From contig NZ_CP043476.1 of NCBI RefSeq assembly GCF_009769165.1, positions 4,409,001 to 4,473,000 on the forward strand: 64,000 nucleotides of DNA, in the 5' to 3' direction. The translations under genes and the position numbers were made by a program. Under the pieces are notes generated by a model that saw nothing but the letters and a program-made list of their open reading frames with translations, did no database searches and was not told the DNA's origin. This DNA is from Xanthomonas hyacinthi (lineage in GTDB: Bacteria; Pseudomonadota; Gammaproteobacteria; Xanthomonadales; Xanthomonadaceae). Shown in pieces: positions 57,583 through 64,000 of the stretch (position 1 is its first letter; each line of letters starts with the position of its first letter).

Positions 57583-57608
57583 AACCTTTGCTGCCGCTGC
57601 ACGCACTC
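57583..57608 (+). promoter_or_regulatory. ECF promoter-like motif, site 3 (HprK-like operon)
   Basis: GCAACCTTT, 13 bases, GCAC followed by TCACG, 30 bases upstream of the kinase ATG at 57639. The rest of the 224-base gap 57415-57638 holds only site 5 and no supported gene. Confidence 0.6.
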
Positions 57609-57638
57609 ACGCGCATCGACCCCACGGACCCATCCCCG

Positions 57639-58697
57639 ATGCAACTCTCGACCGTGCGCACGCAACGCTGGGAGCCTGTGGCCAGCACCACCGCAACGCA
57701 TGCCAGCGTTGCCGCCGATCCGTTCCATGACCAGCTGCGGCGCGACCATGTCCTCAGCAAGCAGTTGCTGGGCGCCCGCTTCCAGTTCGAAAGCAACAGC
57801 GAGGCCTTGCTGCAGTTGGTCGAGGCGGCATTCGGCGGGGTGCCGCCGCACCAGTTGCCCGAGGCCGCCGATTTTCGCATCGAACTGAACCTGGTCGCGC
57901 GCCACGACGCACCCTATGTGTTCGCGCTGGAGCCGCCGCCGGTGCAGACCCATTCCGGCGCCGGCGTGCTGTGCGGGGTCATCGACGCCGACAACTACAT
58001 GGTGCTGATGCCGGACCAGGGCAGGGCGCTGCTGGTGGTGTCGGAGGACATGCTCGCCCATTCCTACCATGTGCGCTACGAACTGATCGAGTTCGCGGTG
58101 TTCGTGCTGGCGGCGCGCGCGATGCGCCTGGTGCCGCTGCACGGCGCCTGTGTCGGCGCCGGCGGGCGCGGCGTGCTGCTGCTCGGCGCCAGCGGTGCGG
58201 GCAAGTCCACGCTGGCCCTGCACAGCCTGCTGCGCGGCCTGGAGTTCCTCGCCGAGGATGCGCTGTTCGTCGAGCCGCAGCGCATGCTCGCCACCGGCAT
58301 CGGCAACTTCCTGCACCTGCGGCAGGATCTGCTGCGGCTGCTCGACGCGCCGACCCGCGCCTGGATCGCCGCCGCACCGACGATCCGGCGCCGCAGCGGC
58401 GCGGTCAAGCACGAAGTCGATATCCGCAACGGCCGCGCGTGCCTTGCGTCCGCACCATTGCAGCTTGCCGGTGCGGTGTTCGTCTCCGCCACTGCCGCCG
58501 CCGATCCGCAGCGACTGTTGCAGCCCATCGCCGAACACGAGGCGCTCCAGCGTTTGACCGCCGACCAGCCGTATGCCGCCGCGCAACCGGGATGGTCGCT
58601 GTTCGCGCGGCAACTGCAACAGCTGGGCGTCCACGAACTGCAGCGCGGCGCGGATCCGGATGCCTCGGTCGACGCCGTGCTGCAGTTGCTGCGATGA
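57639..58697 (+). CDS. HprK-related kinase-like protein
   Basis: A 352-residue protein whose C-terminal half resembles the P-loop of HPr kinase/phosphorylase: LLLLGASGAGKSTLALHSLL (about 180-199), then GLEFLAEDALFVEP. The N-terminal half is unlike HprK and may bind a partner. True HprK acts on HPr; relatives like this sit in exosortase and lasso-peptide loci and phosphorylate other targets. The target here is unknown; a 46-residue peptide encoded next is a candidate. ATG at 57639 begins just beyond the promoter-like site. Confidence 0.8.
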   Translation: MQLSTVRTQRWEPVASTTATHASVAADPFHDQLRRDHVLSKQLLGARFQFESNSEALLQLVEAAFGGVPPHQLPEAADFRIELNLVARHDAPYVFALEPPPVQTHSGAGVLCGVIDADNYMVLMPDQGRALLVVSEDMLAHSYHVRYELIEFAVFVLAARAMRLVPLHGACVGAGGRGVLLLGASGAGKSTLALHSLLRGLEFLAEDALFVEPQRMLATGIGNFLHLRQDLLRLLDAPTRAWIAAAPTIRRRSGAVKHEVDIRNGRACLASAPLQLAGAVFVSATAAADPQRLLQPIAEHEALQRLTADQPYAAAQPGWSLFARQLQQLGVHELQRGADPDASVDAVLQLLR

Positions 58698-58716
58698 GCG
58701 CGGCGGCGAGGACCGC

Positions 58717-58857
58717 ATGGCGGCCATGAGAAGAGAGGCGCCACGCGCAGGCGAGGGCAGCCACGGCGCCATGCTCGCACTGGCGCGGCATGCAGGCGCG
58801 TCGCAGCCCATCACGCGGATCGGCGAACGGGCGCCGTCCCCAGGCCGCCACCGATGA
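58717..58857 (+). CDS. Small ORF (46 codons), candidate peptide substrate
   Basis: Lies in the gap between the kinase and the ABC exporter. GAGGA five bases before the ATG is a good ribosome-binding site, and the stop overlaps the exporter start as ATGA. The product starts MAAMRREAPRAGEG, is basic, has one Thr and several Ser residues, and ends RAPSPGRHR. It resembles no family I know. Its position, between a kinase and an exporter, is where a modified precursor peptide would be expected, but an untranslated or purely coupling role is equally possible. Confidence 0.45.
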   Translation: MAAMRREAPRAGEGSHGAMLALARHAGASQPITRIGERAPSPGRHR

Positions 58858-60566
58858 CCGCACGCACCACCGCGCCCGACCCGGCGCCGCCGCTGCTGCG
58901 CACCTTCATCGCCACCCTGGATCGTGGAGAGCGGATGCGCATCTGTCTGTACGTCGTCCTGTCGTTGGCCTCCGCGCTGGCCGGCGCCGTCGCCACCGTC
59001 GCCCTGGTGCCGCTGGTGCAACCCGGGCATGCACTGACGCTCGGCGGGCACGTGCTGGCGCTGCCCGACGGCGTCCTCGCCCAGGCGGCGATCTTCTTCG
59101 TCGCCAGCGCCGGCTTCGCCCTGCTGCGCTGGGCGGGCGCGCGGCTGGCCGCTGACCTTGCCAGCGGCCATGCGGTGCGCCTGCGCCGCCAGGTGCACGC
59201 GCGCCTGCTCGACGCGCCGCTGCCGGCGCTCGCCGACGCCAGTTCGGCGGAAATCGCCAACGTGCTCACCTACAACATCGAGATCATCGTCCAGGGCTTC
59301 AGCGCCTTGCTGCAGTTGCTGGTGGCCGCCATCACCGCCGGCGTCAGCCTGGGCATCGCCTTCCTGGTGTCGCCGCCCCTGGTGCTGGCGCTGCCGCCGC
59401 TGCTGGGGTTGGCGGTGCTGGCGTTCCGCATCTCCGGCCACGAACAGGCGCGGGTGAGCCAGCAATATGTCGCCGACATGACCCGGCTGTTCTGGCTCAG
59501 CGAGGATTTCCCGCGACGCCTGCGCCATGTGCGCTCGTTCGAACGCGAAGACCTGGAGAAACGCGGCTACGACGCGATCTGCAGCCGGCTCAGCCATGGC
59601 TACTGGCAGCAGCAGGCACTGGTCGCCTCGGGCCGGCTGCTGCTCGAACTCAGCGCCGTCGCCGCCATTGCCGCGATCATGCTGCTGGCCGGCCTGTGGC
59701 ACGGCATCGACCGTGGCGCGCTGATCACCGTAGGCCTGTTGCTCGGGCGGCTGCTACCGTATCTGGTCTCGACCCGGCAGAGCTTCCAGCAACTGCGCTC
59801 GGCCGCACCGGCGCTGGAGCTATGGCAACACTATGTCGGCCTGGGGACCGCGCGGGCGATGCCGGCAACGCCGCACGCGACCGCGCCCATGCACGGTCCG
59901 CTGCGAATCCACAGGATCGGCCTAGCGCCGCCGCTGGCCGCGGTCGCGATCGGCGAACTGATCCTGGCGCCCGGCAGCATGACCTTGATCTGCGGACACT
60001 CCGGTGCCGGCAAAAGCAGCCTGATGGACGTGCTCGCCGGCATGGTCGAACCACGCGTCTTCGCGGCGCAGTGCGATGGGCGCGCGCTCGATTTCGCCGC
60101 ATACCGCGCCCTGGTCCGGCACGGCGCCTATGTCGGCCAGAGCGTGCGTCCGTGGCAGCACACGGTGCGCGACTGCCTCGCCTGGGCCGAGCCGGGCGCG
60201 AGCGCAGCGGCGATGTGGCAGGCGCTGCGCGACGTCGGCCTGGCCGCACGCCTGCACGACCGCGCGCAGGGCCTGGACACCACCTTGAACAGCGCCGCCG
60301 CCAAACTCTCCGGCGGCGAACTGCAGCGCCTGCTGCTGGCGCAGGTGATCCTCAGGCAGCCGCGGATCGCCTTGCTCGACGAAGCCACCAGCGCGCTCGA
60401 CGCGGTCTCGGAGAAGCAGGTGCTGTCGACGCTGCGGCAGCGCCTGCCGCGCACCGCGCTGGTCGTCGTGTCGCACCGGACCAGCCTGTCCGCTGTGGCG
60501 GATCGCTGCCTGCACCTCGCGCGCCCGCCATCCGCGCCAATCGCGATGGTGCAGCGGACGCACTGA
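58854..60566 (+). CDS. ABC exporter, fused membrane and ATPase domains
   Basis: A 570-residue half-transporter. Six membrane helices occupy about residues 25-320. The ATPase follows with Walker A GHSGAGKSS (about 381), signature LSGGELQRLLLAQ, Walker B IALLDEATSALD and switch histidine VVSHR. There is no N-terminal C39 peptidase domain, so it does not itself process leader peptides. It shares an operon with the HprK-like kinase, the small ORF and a TraX-like gene and probably exports their product. Confidence 0.9.
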   Translation: MTARTTAPDPAPPLLRTFIATLDRGERMRICLYVVLSLASALAGAVATVALVPLVQPGHALTLGGHVLALPDGVLAQAAIFFVASAGFALLRWAGARLAADLASGHAVRLRRQVHARLLDAPLPALADASSAEIANVLTYNIEIIVQGFSALLQLLVAAITAGVSLGIAFLVSPPLVLALPPLLGLAVLAFRISGHEQARVSQQYVADMTRLFWLSEDFPRRLRHVRSFEREDLEKRGYDAICSRLSHGYWQQQALVASGRLLLELSAVAAIAAIMLLAGLWHGIDRGALITVGLLLGRLLPYLVSTRQSFQQLRSAAPALELWQHYVGLGTARAMPATPHATAPMHGPLRIHRIGLAPPLAAVAIGELILAPGSMTLICGHSGAGKSSLMDVLAGMVEPRVFAAQCDGRALDFAAYRALVRHGAYVGQSVRPWQHTVRDCLAWAEPGASAAAMWQALRDVGLAARLHDRAQGLDTTLNSAAAKLSGGELQRLLLAQVILRQPRIALLDEATSALDAVSEKQVLSTLRQRLPRTALVVVSHRTSLSAVADRCLHLARPPSAPIAMVQRTH

Positions 60567-60793
60567 CCGACGCGCATCCGGCGCGCGCCGCGACAGCACG
60601 CCGCGACGCGAAAAATAGCCGCGCGTGTTGCTGCCGTACCCGGAACAGACTAACGTCCATGGCCTCGACCGCGCCGCGCGTGTTGCGCGCCGAGCCACCG
60701 CCATCCGCAGAGCACAGCGCTGCCGCGGCGCTGATGCAAGGCCGAGGCAGGGGAGACACACAGGCGGTCAGGAGCGGCGTTCTGAACGACACG

Positions 60794-61501
60794 ATGACCA
60801 GCAGTGCCCGCGAGTTGTTGAAATGGATCGCCTTGATCCTGATGACCGGCGATCACGTGGCGAAAGTCCTCGACGACGGCTACATCCCGGTCGTGTCCGA
60901 GCTCGGCCGCATCGCCTTCCCGCTGTTCGCCCTGGTCCTGGCCTACAACCTGGCCCAGCCGGGCGCCGACGTACTCAAGTCCGTGCGCAGGCTGCTGCTG
61001 TGGGGAACCCTGGCCCAGCCGGCGTATGCACTGGCGTTCGGCTACTGGTTGCCGTTCAACGTGCTGCTCAGCTTCGCCCTGGCGGCCGCTGTCATTTGGA
61101 GCATCCAGCAACGGCAATGGACCCTGCTCGGCATGTGCGTGCTGGCGGCGCCGCCACTGATTGACTACAACTGGACCGGACTGGTCCTGGTGCTGGCCGC
61201 CTGGTGGCTGTTCCGTTTACGCGCGGTGCCACACGCCCCGCACCAGACCGCGGCGCGCAACAGCGTTCGCAACTGGAGCGAACATCGCGCTGTGCGCATC
61301 GTGGTGCTCGCAGCGTCGTTCGCGCCACTGTGCGGGTGGAACGGCAACGGCTGGGCCTTGCTGGCACTGCCAGTGGCGGCGCTGCTGGCGAACCGCGATT
61401 TCCCCATTTCACGGACGCGCTGGGCGTTCTACCTCTACTACGTGGGGCATCTGGCGCTGCTGGCGATGTTGTCGCGAACGATGGCCGTGCATGCTGCTTG
61501 A
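60794..61501 (+). CDS. TraX-family membrane acyltransferase
   Basis: A 235-residue polytopic membrane protein with seven to nine helices. LKWIALILMTGDHVAKVL and ELGRIAFPLFALVLAYNL are TraX hallmarks. F-plasmid TraX N-acetylates pilin; chromosomal relatives are thought to acylate peptides or polysaccharides. The ATG at 60794 is the family start; an in-frame ATG at 60659 would add 45 low-complexity residues. The 227 bases between the exporter and this start contain no other supported gene. Confidence 0.82.
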   Translation: MTSSARELLKWIALILMTGDHVAKVLDDGYIPVVSELGRIAFPLFALVLAYNLAQPGADVLKSVRRLLLWGTLAQPAYALAFGYWLPFNVLLSFALAAAVIWSIQQRQWTLLGMCVLAAPPLIDYNWTGLVLVLAAWWLFRLRAVPHAPHQTAARNSVRNWSEHRAVRIVVLAASFAPLCGWNGNGWALLALPVAALLANRDFPISRTRWAFYLYYVGHLALLAMLSRTMAVHAA

Positions 61502-61514
61502 TGTCCTTTTTTAG

Positions 61515-61873
61515 AAGGGTTCCCCATGGAATATCTAAACCAACCTGAGAGTTCCCCCGGCTCTGCCGGGGAGGCAGTAGAAGTTTGACATATCCGGGAG
61601 TCCATCCCGGAGACTCCGAAACGTGAGCCGCCAAGCACACGAGACGGAGAAACCGAGATGGATGAATTTGAGAGTTTAAGTCACACGAGGTGGGAGTACC
61701 TGTACCACGTGGTGTTCATTCCGAAGTGTCGCCGTAAGACGCTGTACGTTGGTCTGAGGAAGCATCTTGGAGAAGTGTTCCGGCGGTTGGCCGAGCAGAA
61801 GGAGAGCCGAGTCGAGGAAGGACATCTGATGCCCGATCACGTGCATATGCTGTTGAGGATTCCGCCGAAGTAG
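61515..61873 (+). mobile_element. IS200/IS605-type element, 5' fragment
   Basis: Two small hairpins upstream of the transposase (CCCCGGC-tct-GCCGGGG at 61555-61571 and CCGGGA-gtcca-TCCCGG at 61594-61610) are typical of IS200 left ends. The transposase follows but stops after 71 residues, where different sequence begins. Codon use is clearly less GC-rich than the flanking chromosome. Confidence 0.7.
61658..61873 (+). pseudogene. tnpA: IS200-family transposase TnpA, truncated
   Basis: The first 71 residues of a Y1 transposase: YLYHVVFIPKCRRKTLY and the HUH metal site in HLMPDHVHMLL. The normal protein has about 140 residues with a catalytic tyrosine near 125, which is missing. The reading frame ends at a TAG created at the junction with the next element. 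Confidence 0.85.
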
Positions 61874-61911
61874 AGGGTCGGCAGGGATTCGTGTAAAAAA
61901 CAGCCGAATCG
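61874..61911. repeat. Probable terminal repeat of the Tn3-type element
   Basis: The 38 bases between the IS200 break and the transposase stop begin GGGTCGGCAGGGATTCG, the size and position expected of a Tn3-family terminal inverted repeat. A complete partner repeat is not visible; only CGTGTAAAAA recurs, at 63591-63600. Confidence 0.4.
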
Positions 61912-61914
61912 GGC

Positions 61915-63672
61915 CTAAACCATTGTGGCAGCATGGATTCTCCGCGAGAAGTCGATCGGCGCCACCTCGCGTTTGAGATCGAGAGTGTAGTCGCCGAAAC
62001 GGTTGATGTGGCTGGTACGGTACGGCGACAGACCGGACAGGACCTCGGGGCTGACATCACGCCCCTCCGCCCGCAACTGGGTCAGCACGCTGGTCATCTG
62101 CTCGACGTTGTGCAGGATGACGAGGTTGGCCACGAGTTGGTTGTAGCGAACGATCTTGCGCTGTTCATGCTGGACGTTCTCGGCGATGATCCCTTCCACG
62201 CCGAAGAACGCCCACTTCACGAAGCCATTGAATTCCTCGCTCTTGTTGGTGGCAGCGTGGATGGTCCGGCGCACCTCGACATCGTCGATGTAGTTCAGCA
62301 GGAACAACGTGCGCACCACCTTGCCCAGTTCGCGGAACGCCCAGTAGAGCTTGTTCTTGCGACTGTAGGTGCCGAGACGGCGCAGGATCGTGGAGGCCGT
62401 GATCTTGCCGAGTTTTATCGAGATCGCCACCCGCAGCATGTCGTGCAGGTGCGTCTCGATCAGGGCCCAGTCGATGCTGTCGCCGAACAGCGCCTGGATG
62501 TTCTGGTAGGACCGGCCAGGCTCGGGCCTCGAGAACACCAGGTCCTTGATGTTGCGGATCCGTGGCATGAGCTTGATGCCGAGTAGGTGCGCCAGTCCGA
62601 ACACGGGGAAGCTCTGGGCCTGGGTGTCGCCGTGCACGGTGTCGGGCTGGATGTCCGAGCGGTTGGCGAGCAACCCGTCGAGGATGTAGATCGCCTCGTG
62701 CACGCCGCACGAGATGAAGTGGCTAAACAGTGCAATGTAGCGATCGGAGACATGGTAATAGCCGATGCCGCCGTAACCGCCGTAGCGGATGTGGTACTCC
62801 GAGAGCAGGTTCTGCTCGTAGACGCTCCACTTGGTGCCGTCGACCGACGCGCTCTTGCCGCTGCCCCAATAGCCTGGCAACTTGAACTTGTTGTACAGGT
62901 TGATGACATCGATGATCGCCCGGTCGAGCGTGTCCTCGGTGACGTACTTGAGGTTCAACCACGCGATCTGGCGCCGGCTAAAGCCCTTGACCGAACGCGC
63001 GGTCTGGGTGGGTCCGAGATTGCAGCCATAGCAGAATAGCGTGGTGATCACCCGCCGCAGCAACTCGTCGACGCGCGCATCGGTGCCGGCGATCGGCCTG
63101 AAATGCACGTGCAGATCCAGCCAGCGGGTGGTGTCGAGGAGCACATCGACGATGCTGGTCGGCGGCAACCGCTCGGTGATAAGGCCGTCGACCGCGGTGA
63201 TCGCCTGGGTCACCTCGGCGCGCTGCAGGCGCTTGAGGATCAGACGCCCATCGACCATGCTGGCGTGCAGGTTGTCGGCAAATCGCGCGTCCACGGTGTC
63301 AGCCAGGGCAGTCAGCTCGGCACGCAGGCCCTGCACGAACGTCGCCGCGTCGGTCGCGATGCCCGAGACTTCACCGTACGCCTCGAGTTCGTCGGCGAAT
63401 GTGGCCTCGTCGACGAGCTGCTCACGATAATCATCGTATCGCTCTCCGTGCGGGATATAAAGGTCGCCGGATTTCAGCTCGTCCTTGACCTGCGCCAGCA
63501 CCGCCAGCTCGAAATACTTGCGCTGGATGAAGCCGGGCGCCTCGGCCACGAGCGTCTTGGGCAGGACGTACTTGGCGTTCAGCCGACATACGTGTAAAAA
63601 TGACTCGCAAAATCCGATTTCTTTTGTGAAAACATGAAGTTGCCAGATAAAACGGCGCTTCCACCGGCTCAT
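61915..63672 (-). pseudogene. tnpA: Tn3-family transposase, N-terminally truncated
   Basis: About 560 residues of a roughly 990-residue Tn3-type transposase. The retained part carries the catalytic triad region: Asp in ASVDGTKWSVYE, Asp in TVHGDTQAQSFPVFGLAHLLG and Glu in ATNKSEEFNGFVKWAF. Recognisable similarity begins at NAKYVLPKTLVAEAPGF (about 63590); the upstream 30 codons of the frame look unrelated. The N-terminal DNA-binding portion is absent, so the element is presumably immobile. No resolvase is present in the window. Confidence 0.85.
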
Positions 63673-63907
63673 CCACTACCTCGTCCCTTTCGAGGTTCGG
63701 CACGCTGCAACTGTCTTGCGGCGAGTGTGCGAGGCCGGTCGGCAAACGGGTGGGTAATAGACGGAACGCCGCAGCCCCATGTAGCGGGTCTTGACCATGC
63801 GGGTCATCCCAAGCCGCGGGATGCAGGCAATCGGCTAGTGCTCGCTCTTGTGAAGCCGGTGGCATCCGTCTATTACACACCCTGCGGATTCTGTGAGTCA
63901 TTCTGGC
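63597..63907. repeat. Imperfect inverted repeat pair beside the broken Tn3 element
   Basis: AATGACTCGCAAAATCCG (63599-63616) and the reverse complement of CGGATTCTGTGAGTCATT (63885-63902) agree at all but two positions. They bound about 270 bases with no supported gene, and look like ends of a small or deleted element. Confidence 0.5.
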
Positions 63908-63961
63908 CTGGCCGTGGCCGACGTCCCCAGGAGGAACGGGGCTCACGCCTACGACCAATGC

Positions 63962-64000
63962 CTACTTGCCCCACGCCGCGACCAGCATGAGGATCAGCAG
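63962..64000 (-). CDS. Possible 3' end of a gene entering from the right
   Basis: On the minus strand the last bases read LLILMLVAAWGK followed by a stop at 63962-63964, resembling the end of a membrane protein. Only 12 codons are visible, so identity and reality are open. Confidence 0.25.
   Translation of the reverse strand: MLILMLVAAWGK

Noticed and set aside
57639..58697. True HPr kinase/phosphorylase
   Set aside because: Only the P-loop region resembles HprK. The N-terminal half differs, and no HPr or PTS gene is nearby.
58854..60566. C39-type bacteriocin exporter that could serve the double-glycine peptide
   Set aside because: There is no N-terminal peptidase domain and it lies 55 kb from the peptide gene in another operon.
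60659..60793. N-terminal extension or separate peptide before the TraX-like gene
   Set aside because: The 45 codons are low-complexity, have no good ribosome-binding site and are in frame with TraX, whose family start is at 60794.
63634..63990. 118-codon plus-strand frame at the right end
   Set aside because: No domain, spans the inverted repeats, and its composition looks random.

Overview
The window looks like chromosomal DNA of a xanthomonad (Xanthomonadaceae, most likely Xanthomonas). The evidence is very high GC with strong G/C third-position bias, long tightly packed operons with 4-base ATGA overlaps, family-typical versions of ClpS/ClpA, MnmA, FtsK, TrxB and the Ccm proteins, and short palindromic 'GGAGCGGCTTCAGCCGC'-type intergenic repeats. 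No species call is possible from the sequence alone. No tRNA, rRNA or CRISPR array was seen.

Layout. 1-2519: the end of an ABC importer operon. 2709-4361 (minus): a chemoreceptor and, beyond a hairpin, a small gene whose product carries a double-glycine leader motif. 4492-7251 (minus): hflD, mnmA, a Nudix hydrolase and an exported protein, all overlapping. 7328-13459: the N-degron group clpS, clpA, aat with infA, then a COG3146 protein and trxB. 13765-24762: ftsK, a DUF3857/transglutaminase protein, lolA and rarA; a 4.1-kb gene for a giant alanine-rich, effector-like protein lies between lolA and rarA. 24771-25365: a fluoride riboswitch, a 20-codon leader ORF and crcB. 25393-27784: a three-gene PepSY iron operon behind a Fur-box-like site. 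27945-33150: ccmC to ccmI. 33162-35715: an ECF sigma factor, a zinc-type anti-sigma factor and a subtilisin-like lipoprotein in one operon. 35780-39276: an outer-membrane protein and a redox operon (cytochrome b561, heme protein-beta-barrel fusion, cytochrome c). 39529-54550: a surface-polysaccharide locus in two plus-strand operons. 54632-61501: a second module with a nucleotidyltransferase, a B12-type radical SAM protein, an HprK-like kinase, a 46-residue peptide ORF, an ABC exporter and a TraX-type membrane protein. 61504-64000: a junkyard of an IS200 fragment, a truncated Tn3-type transposase and inverted repeats.

How the genes work together. The main result is a promoter-like motif, CAACC(A/T)3-N13-GCAC, found six times with identical spacing. 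It stands before the ECF sigma operon, before the redox operon, and before each of the four transcription units of the polysaccharide/kinase region: fdtA onward, the methyltransferase operon, the radical SAM-nucleotidyltransferase operon, and the HprK-like operon. This suggests that one ECF sigma factor, itself autoregulated, controls a roughly 25-kb envelope programme. That programme would make a dTDP-3-amino-3,6-dideoxyhexose (FdtA/FdtB/acyltransferase), flip and polymerise repeat units (Wzx/Wzy/Wzz), decorate them (methyltransferases, radical SAM proteins, GNATs) and export something through a dedicated ABC transporter. The regulatory link is inference from motif spacing. Start codons were chosen by operon overlap, signal peptides and family start positions, and several remain uncertain as noted.
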